The notes beneath the pieces are model-generated. The model was not told the origin of the DNA. It did not search any database and saw nothing but the letters and a program-made list of their open reading frames with translations. This document shows positions 8,925 through 17,315 of a stretch of 64,000 bases of DNA, piece by piece. The translations under genes were made by a program, and so were the position numbers. The number at the start of each line of letters is the position of its first letter. Positions within the stretch are counted from its first letter, which is position 1. The DNA is from Rhodovulum sp. 12E13 (GTDB lineage Bacteria; Pseudomonadota; Alphaproteobacteria; Rhodobacterales; Rhodobacteraceae): contig NZ_QPLK01000002.1 in the NCBI RefSeq assembly GCF_003340565.1, forward strand, positions 124,001 through 188,000, written 5' to 3'.

Positions 8925-9865
8925 TACGGTCGCGCGGGTCGGTGCCCGCGCCCTCCCGGCGCCTCCGCGCGCTGGTCGCCCTCCTGCGCGTGACGGCGAA
9001 ACCCGCCCTCGCCCGGATGTCCGGCCCGGAAGCGGCGCGCCGCGCCTTCGAGCGGGCGGCGGCATGGGGGCTTTTGCGGCGCCCGCCGTTCGTGCTGCAC
9101 CTCGTCGACGACGGCGCGCCGCCCATCCACTGGGTGTCGTCTGGCCGCAGCAGGGTGCGCGGCGTCATCCTCTATCTGCACGGCGGTGCCTACATCGCCG
9201 GCAGCCCGGCGACCCACGCGGGGCTTGCGGCGCGTCTGTCGCGGCTGTCGGGCGTGCGTGTGGCGCTGCCGGCCTACCGCCTGGCGCCGGACCACCCCGG
9301 GCCGGCGGCCTTTGACGATGCGCGTGCGGCCCACGCGGCGCTGTGCGCGCGGGGCTATCGGCCGGGCGAGATCGTGCTGGCGGGTGACAGCGCGGGCGGC
9401 GGCCTCGCGCTGGCGCTGCTCGCCGATCTCTGCGCAAGCGGTCAGGCGCCGGCCGGCGTGATCGCCTTCTCGCCCTGGGTCGACCTCACCCTCTCGGGCG
9501 CCTCCCTGCGCGAGAACGCGCGTGCCGACCCGCTCCTGCCCGTCGCCCGGGCCGAGGAGGTCGTGGGCTACGTGCGCGGCCCCCTCGCCGCAGACGATCC
9601 GCGCCTCTCGCCGCTCTTTTCCCGCTTCGAGCGGCCGCCGCCCGCGATGATCGAGGTCGGCGAGACCGAGATCCTGCGTGACGACGCGCTGCGGATGGCC
9701 GATCGGCTGCGGGCGGCCGGCGGCGAGGTGCGCCTCGGCGTGCGCCCGCTCGTGCCCCATGCCTGGCCGCTTTTCGACGGCTGGGTTCCCGAGGCGCGGC
9801 AGACGCTGCACGGGGCGGCGCGTTTCGTGGCCGAGGTGCTGCCTAGGCCCCGGGGCCGAAGCTGA
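8921..9865 (+). CDS. Alpha/beta hydrolase, hormone-sensitive-lipase type
   Basis: A ~314-residue esterase/lipase-like protein. The HSL-family oxyanion motif HGGAY and the nucleophile elbow GDSAGGGLA are both present, with the catalytic Ser in the latter; Asp in [10 protein letters not shown] and His in [11 protein letters not shown] are the probable remaining triad members. The substrate cannot be told from sequence. The GTG at 8921 overlaps the gshB stop (GTGA); another in-frame GTG lies at 8942. The 3' end overlaps the convergent comM stop by 23 nt. Confidence 0.88.
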   Translation: MIRSRGSVPAPSRRLRALVALLRVTAKPALARMSGPEAARRAFERAAAWGLLRRPPFVLHLVDDGAPPIHWVSSGRSRVRGVILYLHGGAYIAGSPATHAGLAARLSRLSGVRVALPAYRLAPDHPGPAAFDDARAAHAALCARGYRPGEIVLAGDSAGGGLALALLADLCASGQAPAGVIAFSPWVDLTLSGASLRENARADPLLPVARAEEVVGYVRGPLAADDPRLSPLFSRFERPPPAMIEVGETEILRDDALRMADRLRAAGGEVRLGVRPLVPHAWPLFDGWVPEARQTLHGAARFVAEVLPRPRGRS

Positions 9866-11357
9866 GGCGAAAGCCGACCGCCTCGGCGACATGGGCGCGG
9901 CCGACTGCCTCGGCGCCGTCGAGATCGGCGATGGTGCGCGCCACCCGCAGCACCCGGTGATAGCCGCGCGCCGACAGGCCGAAGCGTTCGGCGGCCTTCT
10001 GCAGCAGGTCGCGGCCTTCGGTGTCCGGCGTGGCGATCTCGTCGAGCAGGGCACCCTCGGCGTCGGCGTTGCAGCGGGCATGGTCGTGGCCCTCGAACCG
10101 CCCCGCCTGCACCTCGCGCGCCGTCGCCACCCGCGCGGCGATCTGCGCCGATCCCTCGGGGGGCGCCGGCAGGTCGAGATCGGTGAAGGGGACGGGCGGC
10201 ACCTCGACCCGCAGATCGAACCTGTCCATCAGCGGGCCCGAGATGCGGCCGAGATAATCCGCGCCGCAGGCCGGGGCACGGGCGCAGGCGCGGCCCGGGT
10301 CGGCGAGGTAGCCGCACTTGCAGGGGTTTGCGGCGGCGACCAGCAGGAACCGGCAGGGGTAGCGGACATGGGCATTGGCGCGCGCCACCACGACCTCGCC
10401 GGTCTCGACGGGCTGGCGCAGGGTTTCCAGCACGGGGCGCGCGAACTCGGGGAACTCGTCGAGAAACAGCACGCCGTTATGGGCGAGCGAGATCTCGCCA
10501 GGCTTTGCCCCCTTGCCGCCGCCGATGATCGCGGCGGGCGAAGCGGTGTGGTGCGGCGACCGGAAGGGGCGGGTGCGCGAGATCCCGCCCTCCTTCAGCA
10601 GGCCCGCGAGCGAGTGGATCATCGACGTCTCGAGCGCCTCGGCGGCCGAAAGCGGCGGCAGGATGCCGGGCAGGCGAGCCGCGAGCATCGACTTGCCCGA
10701 GCCGGGCGGGCCGACGAGCAGCACGTGGTGGCGCCCGGCGGCGGCGATCTCGAGGGCGCGCTTGGCGCGTTCCTGCCCCTTGACCTCGGCGAAGTCGCGG
10801 TGGCCGGCCTCTGTCACCACCTCGCCCGGTGTCGAGGGGGCGAGGGCCGCCTGCCCGGTGACGTGGCGGATCACCTCGGCCAGCGTCTCCGGCGCGATGA
10901 CCTCGGTCGCGCCGACCCACGCGGCCTCGGCCCCGCAGCCGCGGGGGCACAGGAGCGCGCGGTGGTCGCCTGCTGCCGCCATCGCCGCGGGCAGGGCGCC
11001 GATCACCGGCACCAGCGTGCCGTCGAGCGACATCTCGCCCAGCGCCAGCATGCCGTCGACCGCGTCGCGCGGCACGATCTCGAGCGCGGCGAGCAGGGCG
11101 AGCGCGATCGGCAGGTCGAAATGCGAGCCCTCCTTGGGCAGGTCGGCAGGCGCGAGATTGACCGTGATCCGCTTGGAGGGGAGCGCGATGGCCATGGCCG
11201 ACAGCGCCGAGCGGATGCGCTCGCGCGCCTCGCTCACCGCCTTGTCGGGCAGGCCAACGATGGAAAAGGCAGGCACGCCGGGCGAGACGGCGCACTGCAC
11301 CTCGACCGCGCGCGCGTCGATCCCCTCGAATGCCACCGTATGGGCGCGCGCCAGCAC
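9843..11357 (-). CDS. comM: ComM/YifB family AAA+ ATPase (Mg-chelatase-like helicase)
   Basis: A 504-residue protein of the ComM family, a hexameric helicase that promotes branch migration when incoming DNA is integrated during transformation. The N-terminal Lon-protease-like domain (SIVGLPDKAVSEARERIRSA) is followed by an AAA+ core with Walker A GPPGSGKS near residue 216, a Cys cluster (ANPCKCGYLADPGRAC), and DRFDLRVEVP. The start is GTG with GGGAGG just upstream. A CtrA-like box lies 52 nt before the start. In Rhodobacter capsulatus comM is CtrA-controlled and needed to receive gene-transfer-agent DNA, so a similar role is inferred here. Confidence 0.95.
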   Translation of the reverse strand: MLARAHTVAFEGIDARAVEVQCAVSPGVPAFSIVGLPDKAVSEARERIRSALSAMAIALPSKRITVNLAPADLPKEGSHFDLPIALALLAALEIVPRDAVDGMLALGEMSLDGTLVPVIGALPAAMAAAGDHRALLCPRGCGAEAAWVGATEVIAPETLAEVIRHVTGQAALAPSTPGEVVTEAGHRDFAEVKGQERAKRALEIAAAGRHHVLLVGPPGSGKSMLAARLPGILPPLSAAEALETSMIHSLAGLLKEGGISRTRPFRSPHHTASPAAIIGGGKGAKPGEISLAHNGVLFLDEFPEFARPVLETLRQPVETGEVVVARANAHVRYPCRFLLVAAANPCKCGYLADPGRACARAPACGADYLGRISGPLMDRFDLRVEVPPVPFTDLDLPAPPEGSAQIAARVATAREVQAGRFEGHDHARCNADAEGALLDEIATPDTEGRDLLQKAAERFGLSARGYHRVLRVARTIADLDGAEAVGRAHVAEAVGFRLSFGPGA

Positions 11358-11408
11358 CTCCCGCCTCCCGAACCCGCCGAATATGGTTAATCAGTAGTCG
11401 CCGGCGCG

Positions 11409-11424
11409 TTACGGATGGGTTAAC
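11409..11424. promoter_or_regulatory. CtrA-like box upstream of comM
   Basis: TTAC, a 7-nt spacer, then TTAAC: seven of the eight bases of the CtrA consensus TTAA-N7-TTAA plus the favoured trailing C. The box begins 52 nt upstream of the comM start codon, a distance shared by the other boxes in this window. The assignment is by motif match only. Confidence 0.6.
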
Positions 11425-11469
11425 GCGCGACTGTCCGTGCCGCGGCGTATCGGCGCGCGGGACGCGCGG

Positions 11470-12039
11470 TCAGGGCTGCCGGTTGATCTCTTCGAGCCGC
11501 CATCGCCCGTCGCAGACGATCCGGGTGACCGAGAGCGGCGCGACTTCGCGGGTGAAGACCTCGGCCGCGGTGCAGCCCGTGGCCCGCTGCACCTGGGTCA
11601 GGATCGGGCCGAAATGAGCCACCGCGATCACGTCGCCCGCCATGCCGGTCAGCGCGTCGACGGCGTCCGAGACGCGTGCCGCGAGCGCGTTCCACGATTC
11701 GCCGCCGGGCGGCGCGACGTCGCCCGGCTGATCGAGGTAGCGGCGCACGAGCGGGCCGTCTTCGGCCTCGATATCGGCGAAGGGGCGTGCCTCCCACGCG
11801 CCGAAATGGATTTCGCGCAAGGCCCGCTCGTGCGGCAGGCGGGGGCGGCCGGCCGCGATCGCGTCGGCGGTGGCCACGGCGCGTGACAGGTCGGACGAGA
11901 TCACCGGCGCGTCTTCGGGCAGGAAGGCGGCCACCCGGGCGAGTGCCGCCCGGTCGGAGAGATCGGCGGGCACGTCGGTCCAGCCGTTCATGTCGGTCCT
12001 GCGGGTCGGCCCGTGCCGCACCCACCACCAGCTGACCAT
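11470..12039 (-). CDS. Histidine phosphatase family protein (phosphoglycerate-mutase fold)
   Basis: A 189-residue protein of the branch-1 histidine acid phosphatase superfamily. The catalytic RHG motif sits at the N-terminus (WWWVRHGPT), a partner Arg lies in SSDLSRAVATADAI, the acid residue in LREIHFGAWEARP, and the second catalytic His in VIAVAHFGPI. Members include phosphoglycerate mutases and alpha-ribazole phosphatases; the substrate cannot be told here. It lies between comM (same strand, 112 bp away) and the divergent rpoH2. Confidence 0.88.
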   Translation of the reverse strand: MVSWWWVRHGPTRRTDMNGWTDVPADLSDRAALARVAAFLPEDAPVISSDLSRAVATADAIAAGRPRLPHERALREIHFGAWEARPFADIEAEDGPLVRRYLDQPGDVAPPGGESWNALAARVSDAVDALTGMAGDVIAVAHFGPILTQVQRATGCTAAEVFTREVAPLSVTRIVCDGRWRLEEINRQP

Positions 12040-12182
12040 CGCGCCTCCGTTAACCTGAAATACAGCGCCTGCGGGGAACCATGAGGCACCGTCAATCGTT
12101 GCCTTGCGATTATCCCGAAGGTGTCATGCGATGAACTACCCGATCCAAGTCCCGGCAGGCAGCGCGGCATACGTGCCGCAGG

Positions 12183-12212
12183 TGATCCGATCGGGTCGCG
12201 CTGTCGTATCAA
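12183..12212 (+). promoter_or_regulatory. Probable RpoE-type (ECF) promoter of rpoH2
   Basis: TGATCC at 12183-12188 is followed after exactly 18 nt by TATCAA at 12207. This matches the TGATCC-N18-TAnnAA layout of RpoE-dependent promoters in Rhodobacter sphaeroides, where rpoHII is a member of the RpoE singlet-oxygen regulon. Transcription would start near 12218, giving a ~50-nt leader before the rpoH2 ATG. The motif is seen in the sequence; the sigma factor is inferred from the related organism. Confidence 0.6.
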
Positions 12213-12266
12213 TGTCGCAAAGCCAAGAACGGGCGGCGCGTGCAGCCCGGAACCGGGGGGTTTGAC

Positions 12267-13145
12267 ATGGCACTTGATGGCACGTTTGACCGGACGCTCT
12301 CGCGCCGCGCGATGCAGGCGGAATTGCTCGACGCCGAGACCGAGCTGGAGCTCGCCTATCGCTGGCGCGACCAGCGCGACGAAGAAGCCCTTCACAGGCT
12401 CGTGACCGCCTATATGCGGCTAGCTATCTCGATGGCGGCGAAGTTCAAGCGCTACGGCGCGCCGATGAACGACCTGATCCAGGAGGCGGGGCTGGGCCTG
12501 ATGAAGGCCGCCGACAAGTTCGACCCCGACCGCGGGGTGCGGTTCTCGACCTACGCGGTTTGGTGGATCAAGGCGTCGATCCAGGACTACGTGATGCGCA
12601 ACTGGTCGATGGTGCGCACCGGCTCCACCTCGTCGCAGAAATCGCTGTTCTTCAACATGCGGCGCGTTCAGGCCCGGCTGGAGCGGGAGGCCGCCGCCGA
12701 GGGCATGACCCTCGACAGCCACCAGCTTCGCCAGCTGATCGCCACCGAGGTCGGCGTGCCGCTTGCCGACGTCGAGATGATGGAGGGCCGGCTTTCGGGT
12801 TCCGACTACTCGCTCAACGCCACCCAGTCGGCCGAGGACGAGGGGCGCGAGTGGATCGAGACCCTGGAAGACGAGAGCGAGCAGGCAAGCGAGACGGTCG
12901 AGGCCGCCCACGACACCGAGCAGCTGCGTGAGTGGCTTCTGGTCGCGCTGCAGGGCCTCAACCAGCGCGAGCGGTTCATCGTGACCGAGCGCAAGTTGCG
13001 CGACCAGCCCCGCACGCTCGAAAGCCTCGGCGACGAGCTGGGCCTTTCCAAGGAGCGTGTGCGCCAGCTCGAGGCGGCCGCCTTCCAGAAGATGCGCAAG
13101 AGCCTCGAAGGCCAGTCGCGCGAGGTGCTGCAATTCCTCGCCTGA
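12267..13145 (+). CDS. rpoH2: RNA polymerase sigma factor RpoH2 (heat shock/oxidative stress sigma-32 type)
   Basis: A 292-residue sigma-70-family factor. Region 2 is fully conserved ([58 protein letters not shown]), followed by the RpoH-box region ([16 protein letters not shown]) and a C-terminal region 4 helix-turn-helix ending [20 protein letters not shown]. The [16 protein letters not shown] start and the sequence in region 3 fit the RpoH2 rather than the RpoH1 branch of Rhodobacterales. The ATG at 12267 is chosen by match to that branch. A strong terminator lies 22 bp after the stop. Confidence 0.94.
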   Translation: MALDGTFDRTLSRRAMQAELLDAETELELAYRWRDQRDEEALHRLVTAYMRLAISMAAKFKRYGAPMNDLIQEAGLGLMKAADKFDPDRGVRFSTYAVWWIKASIQDYVMRNWSMVRTGSTSSQKSLFFNMRRVQARLEREAAAEGMTLDSHQLRQLIATEVGVPLADVEMMEGRLSGSDYSLNATQSAEDEGREWIETLEDESEQASETVEAAHDTEQLREWLLVALQGLNQRERFIVTERKLRDQPRTLESLGDELGLSKERVRQLEAAAFQKMRKSLEGQSREVLQFLA

Positions 13146-13162
13146 GTTTCATCGGGTCCCTC

Positions 13163-13951
13163 GTGGCGGGCGCCGCACTTGCGGCGCCCGTTTTTTCGTC
13201 GGAGCTGACCGATCTGGCAGAGTTCGATCCGGGTGCGGCGCAGGTCGTGATCCTCGGCGAGGTGCACGACAATCCCGCACATCACGAGGCGCAGGCCGAG
13301 CTCGTCGCGCGGATGGCCCCGGCGGCCGTGGTGTTCGAGATGCTGACGCCCGAGCAGGCCCGAACGATCGTCGACATGGGCGCGGATTCGGGCGTCGAGG
13401 CGCTGGCCGAGGCTCTGGGCTGGGCGCGCTCGGGCTGGCCCGACTTCGCGATGTATCACCCGATCCTCGCGGCCGCGGGCGACGCCGCGATCTACGGCGC
13501 CGCCCTGCCGCGAGACCGGGTGCGCGCCGCGGTGACCGACGGGGCGGCCGAGGTCTTCGGGCAGGGCTACGAGCGGTTCGGCCTTGGCGACCCTCTGCCC
13601 GATGCCGAGCAGGCGACGCGCGAGGCCGGCCAGATGGCCGCCCATTGCGACGCGCTGCCCGAGGACATCCTGCCCGGCATGGTCGCCGCCCAGCGCCTGC
13701 GCGACGCCCATTTCGCCCGCGTCACGCTCGATGCCCTGGGCGAGACGGGTGGCCCCGTCGCCGTCATCACCGGCAACGGACATGCCCGCACCGACTGGGG
13801 CATCCCCGCGGCGATCGCCCGCGCCGCGCCGCAGGTCGATGTGCTTTCGTTCGGACAGGTCGAGGCGCCGCCCGAGCCGCCCGTGCCCTTCGACCTCTGG
13901 CGCGTCACCGTGGCGCCCGAGCGAGACGACCCTTGCGCCGCCTTCCGATAG
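13163..13951 (+). CDS. ChaN-family haem-binding-like protein, start uncertain
   Basis: A ~262-residue protein of the ChaN/DUF399 family (haem-regulated lipoproteins), with [20 protein letters not shown] as the signature. The function in this organism is not known. The start is a problem. From the GTG at 13163 the product begins [14 protein letters not shown], half of a signal peptide; extending to a CTG at 13142, which overlaps the rpoH2 stop, gives a complete signal peptide ([15 protein letters not shown]). No in-frame ATG exists before the conserved motif, and no ribosome-binding site is obvious. The rpoH2 terminator hairpin is contained in these first codons. A later GTG near 13247 would give a cytoplasmic form. 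Confidence 0.75.
   Translation: MAGAALAAPVFSSELTDLAEFDPGAAQVVILGEVHDNPAHHEAQAELVARMAPAAVVFEMLTPEQARTIVDMGADSGVEALAEALGWARSGWPDFAMYHPILAAAGDAAIYGAALPRDRVRAAVTDGAAEVFGQGYERFGLGDPLPDAEQATREAGQMAAHCDALPEDILPGMVAAQRLRDAHFARVTLDALGETGGPVAVITGNGHARTDWGIPAAIARAAPQVDVLSFGQVEAPPEPPVPFDLWRVTVAPERDDPCAAFR
13168..13196 (+). terminator. Rho-independent terminator after rpoH2
   Basis: A perfect 9-bp GC stem (GGGCGCCGC at 13168-13176, loop ACTT, GCGGCGCCC at 13181-13189) is followed by G and six T residues. It is 22 bp after the rpoH2 stop and is the clearest intrinsic terminator in the window. It also lies inside the apparent 5' coding region of the ChaN-like gene. Confidence 0.88.
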
Positions 13952-14005
13952 GCTATGTTCTCCGGGCGAGGCCGGGGTTGGCCGGGGCGCGGAGCGGAGA
14001 AGGTC

Positions 14006-15202
14006 ATGGTGGCGGGAAAACGGCTGCTCTTGGTGATCGGGGGCGGGATCGCCGCCTACAAGAGCCTCGATCTCATCCGCCGCCTGCGCGAGCGAGGGGC
14101 CACGGTAACGCCGGTGCTGACGCCGGCCGCCGAGCATTTCGTCACGCCGCTGAGCGCCTCGGCGCTGGCCGCCGAGAAGGTCTGCCGCGACCTGTTCGAC
14201 CTGACCGACGAGGCCGAGATGGGCCACATCGAGCTGTCGCGTGCCGCCGATCTCGTGGTCGTCGCCCCGGCCACGGCCGACCTGATGGCGAAGATGGCAG
14301 GGGGGCACGCCGACGACCTCGCCACGACGCTGCTGATGGCTACCGACAAGCGCGTGCTGATCGCCCCGGCGATGAACGTGCGGATGTGGGAGCACCCGGC
14401 GACCAGACGCAACCTCGCCAAGCTGCAGGGCGACGGGGTGATCGTGGTCGGCCCGGACGAGGGGCCGATGGCCTGCGGCGAATACGGGCCGGGCCGCATG
14501 GCCGAGGTGCCCGCCATCGTGGCGGCCATCGAGGCCGCCTTTTCCGGCGGGCCGCTCGAGGGGCGGCATGTCGTGGTCACCTCGGGCCCCACGCACGAGC
14601 CCATCGACCCGGTCCGCTACATCGCAAACCGCTCATCGGGCGCGCAGGGCACGGCGCTGGCCGAGGCGCTGCTCGCGCTCGGCGCGCGCGTCACCTTCGT
14701 CACCGGCCCGGCCGAGGTGCTGCCGCCCGAGGGCGCCCGCGTCGTGCCGGTCGAAACGGCGCGCGAGATGCGCGACGCGGTGCTGGCGGCCCTGCCGGCC
14801 GATGCCGCCGTCTTCGCCGCCGCGGTGGCCGACTGGCGGGTGGCCAACGCCTCCGACCAGAAGATGAAGAAGGACGGAACGGGCCGGCCCCCCGCGCTCG
14901 ACTTCGCGGAGAACCCCGACATTCTGGCCGAGGTGGCGCATCTCGCCGAGGGGCGGCCGCGCCTCGTGGTCGGATTCGCCGCCGAGACCGAGGACGTGGT
15001 CGCCCATGCAGAACGCAAGCGCGCGCGAAAGGGCTGCGACTGGATCGTGGCCAACGATGTCTCGCCCGCGTCCGGCGTCATGGGCGGCGCCGAGAACGCG
15101 GTGACGGTGATCGACGACGCGGGCGCCGAGGACTGGCCGCGCGCCTCGAAGCGCGAGGTCGCCCGCCGCCTCGCCGCCCGCATTGCCGAGGCGCTGGCAT
15201 GA
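14006..15202 (+). CDS. coaBC: Bifunctional phosphopantothenoylcysteine decarboxylase/phosphopantothenate-cysteine ligase
   Basis: A 398-residue CoA-biosynthesis enzyme. The N-terminal CoaC flavoprotein half shows [52 protein letters not shown] and the active-site lid [11 protein letters not shown]. The C-terminal CoaB ligase half shows [20 protein letters not shown] and KMKKDGTG. The ATG at 14006 is used because GGAGAAGG precedes it and the conserved sequence begins within six residues. The stop overlaps the dut start (ATGA), so the genes are translationally coupled; pairing of coaBC with dut is common in proteobacteria. Confidence 0.96.
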   Translation: MVAGKRLLLVIGGGIAAYKSLDLIRRLRERGATVTPVLTPAAEHFVTPLSASALAAEKVCRDLFDLTDEAEMGHIELSRAADLVVVAPATADLMAKMAGGHADDLATTLLMATDKRVLIAPAMNVRMWEHPATRRNLAKLQGDGVIVVGPDEGPMACGEYGPGRMAEVPAIVAAIEAAFSGGPLEGRHVVVTSGPTHEPIDPVRYIANRSSGAQGTALAEALLALGARVTFVTGPAEVLPPEGARVVPVETAREMRDAVLAALPADAAVFAAAVADWRVANASDQKMKKDGTGRPPALDFAENPDILAEVAHLAEGRPRLVVGFAAETEDVVAHAERKRARKGCDWIVANDVSPASGVMGGAENAVTVIDDAGAEDWPRASKREVARRLAARIAEALA

Positions 15203-15675
15203 GGCCCCGGGTCGCCTGCTTGCGGGAGGACTGGGCCGACCCCGCGGTTCCGCTGCCCGCCTACGAGACGGGCGGTGCCGCAGGGGCCGACCTGCGCGCC
15301 AACCTGCCCGAAGAGAGCCGCGCCCACGGCCTCGCTCTCGCCCCGGGCGCGCGGGCGCTGGTGCCAACGGGCCTGCGCGTCGCCGTGCCCGCGGGATGGG
15401 AGATGCAGGTGCGCCCGCGCTCGGGGCTCGCGCTGAAGCATGGCGTGACGCTGGCAAACGCGCCCGGCACCGTGGATGCCGACTACCGCGGGCCGCTCGG
15501 CGTGATCCTGGTCAACCTGGGGGCCGAGCCCTACGCGATTGCCCACGGCGAGCGCATCGCGCAGGCGGTTCTGGCCCCGGTTGCGCAGGCGGAATTCGAG
15601 CCGGCCGAGGCGCTCGACGAGACGGCCCGCGGCGCGGGCGGCTTCGGCTCGACAGGGCGCGGGGTGACGCGGTGA
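15199..15675 (+). CDS. dut: Deoxyuridine 5'-triphosphate nucleotidohydrolase (dUTPase)
   Basis: A 158-residue trimeric dUTPase that removes dUTP and yields dUMP for thymidylate synthesis. All five family motifs are visible: [47 protein letters not shown] and the C-terminal [12 protein letters not shown]. Length is normal. It overlaps coaBC upstream by 4 nt and the following ThiF-like gene by 4 nt (GTGA), forming a tight three-gene unit. Confidence 0.96.
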   Translation: MRPRVACLREDWADPAVPLPAYETGGAAGADLRANLPEESRAHGLALAPGARALVPTGLRVAVPAGWEMQVRPRSGLALKHGVTLANAPGTVDADYRGPLGVILVNLGAEPYAIAHGERIAQAVLAPVAQAEFEPAEALDETARGAGGFGSTGRGVTR

Positions 15676-16712
15676 TCCTCGTCGGCCTGCTCGCCCTCGG
15701 TATCTGGTTCGGCGGCCGTGCCTTCGGCATCGACCGGCAGGCGCGCGCCCTGCTGCTGGGCCTGCTGTTCGTCGTCGTGCTCGCCCTGCAGGTCGCGCTG
15801 CCCGATGGCCATCCCGTGCGCGAGGCGACGGGCGGAGAGCCGGGCCTGTGGCTGCTGCTCGCGGGCATCGCCGGCGTCGTCTACCTCTACCGCGCCGTGC
15901 TGAAACGGGTGCGGGCGCGCGCGGGCACCGACGTGCCGGTCGAGGCGCCGCGATCCGAGGGGTTCTCGGAAGCCGAGCTCGAGCGCTACGCCCGCCACAT
16001 CGTGCTGCGCGAGATCGGTGGCGCGGGGCAGACGCGGCTGCGCGAGGCGCGGGTGCTGGTGATCGGGGCCGGCGGCCTCGGCTCGCCCGCGTTGCTCTAT
16101 CTCGGGGCGGCGGGCGTCGGCACGCTCGGCGTGATCGACGACGACAAGGTGGCCAACGCCAATCTCCAGCGGCAGGTCATCCACCGCGACTGGGTCATCG
16201 GCATGCCCAAGGTGTTCTCGGTGCAGGAGGTGATCGGCGCGCTCAATCCCTGGGTCACGGTGCGCCCCTACAACCGCCGCCTGACCGACGAGATCGCCGC
16301 CGACCTGCTGGCGGACTATGACCTCGTTCTCGACGGTTCCGACAATTTCGAGACGCGCGATCTCGTCAATCGGGCCTGCGTCGCGGCAGGCAAACCGCTC
16401 GTCTCGGGCGCGCTCAGCCAGTGGGAGGGGCAGGTGAGCGTGTTCGACCCTGCCCGCGGCGCCCCCTGCTATGCCTGCATCTTTCCCGAGGCGCCGGCTC
16501 CGGGCCTCGCCCCTTCCTGCGCCGAGGCGGGCGTGCTCGGGCCGCTGCCCGGCGTGGTCGGGTCGATGATGGCGGTCGAGGCGGTCAAGCTGATCGCCGA
16601 GGCGGGCAGGGTCCTGCGTGGGCAGATGCTGATCTACGACGCGCTCGAGGGCGAGACCCGGCGCATCTCCGTCGCCCGCCGCGAGGGCTGCCCGGTCTGT
16701 GGCGTGGTCTGA
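15672..16712 (+). CDS. ThiF/MoeB/HesA-type E1-like adenylyltransferase with N-terminal membrane segments
   Basis: A 346-residue protein. The first ~85 residues hold two or three hydrophobic segments ([56 protein letters not shown]), then an E1-like domain starts: [18 protein letters not shown], the nucleotide motif [23 protein letters not shown] and [16 protein letters not shown]. Two Cys pairs (CYAC, CPVC) form the zinc site. It would adenylate the C-terminus of a sulfur-carrier protein such as MoaD or ThiS; which one cannot be told. The membrane-anchored N-terminus is unlike enterobacterial MoeB. The start is GTG overlapping the dut stop. Confidence 0.88.
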   Translation: MILVGLLALGIWFGGRAFGIDRQARALLLGLLFVVVLALQVALPDGHPVREATGGEPGLWLLLAGIAGVVYLYRAVLKRVRARAGTDVPVEAPRSEGFSEAELERYARHIVLREIGGAGQTRLREARVLVIGAGGLGSPALLYLGAAGVGTLGVIDDDKVANANLQRQVIHRDWVIGMPKVFSVQEVIGALNPWVTVRPYNRRLTDEIAADLLADYDLVLDGSDNFETRDLVNRACVAAGKPLVSGALSQWEGQVSVFDPARGAPCYACIFPEAPAPGLAPSCAEAGVLGPLPGVVGSMMAVEAVKLIAEAGRVLRGQMLIYDALEGETRRISVARREGCPVCGVV

Positions 16713-16780
16713 TCCTCTCCGATTGCCGTTTGCGGTGCGTGTGCTACATTTCGCCGCATGTGACAGGGAGGAGCCACGTC

Positions 16781-17218
16781 ATGAAACCGATCCTTGCGGC
16801 ACTCTGCCTCGCGGCGATGCCTGCGCTCGCCACCGCGCAGGGCACACCCCGGCCGGACGCGGCCGAACTCTACTTCGTCAACGTCGACGACGGCGACACG
16901 GTCGCCTCGCCCCTGACGCTCGTGTTCGGTCTGCGCGGGATGGGGGTGGCGCCGGCAGGGGCGGAGATCGAGAATACCGGCCATCACCACCTGATGATCA
17001 ACCGGCCGCCGCTGGGCGAGGGCCAGTTCGGCGCGGAGGAGTTCACGCTGCCCCTGCCGGCCGACGACAACCACCGTCATTTCGGCGGCGGGCAGACAGA
17101 GGTGACGCTGGAACTGCCCCCGGGCGAGCACGTTCTGCAACTGGTGCTGGCCGATTACGGCCATGTCCCCCACGACCCGCCGCTGCTGTCGGACCGCATC
17201 ACGATCACCGTCGAGTGA
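16781..17218 (+). CDS. DUF4399 domain-containing secreted protein
   Basis: A 145-residue protein with a signal peptide (MKPILAALCLAAMPALATAQ) and one DUF4399 domain, shown by AELYFVNVDDGDTVASPLTLVFGLRGMGV and the His-rich GHHHLMINRPPLGEG. The domain recurs in proteobacterial periplasmic proteins of unknown function; the HHH and later HRHF clusters suggest, without proof, metal binding. GGGAGGAG precedes the ATG. It stands 68 bp after the ThiF-like gene, probably with its own promoter. Confidence 0.82.
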   Translation: MKPILAALCLAAMPALATAQGTPRPDAAELYFVNVDDGDTVASPLTLVFGLRGMGVAPAGAEIENTGHHHLMINRPPLGEGQFGAEEFTLPLPADDNHRHFGGGQTEVTLELPPGEHVLQLVLADYGHVPHDPPLLSDRITITVE

Positions 17219-17315
17219 TCCGGGATCGGCGCCCGCGCCGCGGGCGCCGATCCGCTCTGGTCGGCTCGCGGGTGCGCCCCTAGCTTGCGTGGAGCACACG
17301 CAGGAGCCCGCCCCC

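Noticed and set aside
9843-9865. Overlap of the hydrolase and comM 3' ends as a sign of frameshift
   Set aside because: A 23-bp convergent overlap is short, both products end naturally, and similar small overlaps (4 nt at 26725 and 32847) occur elsewhere in the window.
12050-12065. TTAA-N7-TACA resembling a CtrA box upstream of the histidine phosphatase gene
   Set aside because: It is only 11 nt from the start codon, does not share the ~50-nt spacing of the others, and matches six of eight bases.
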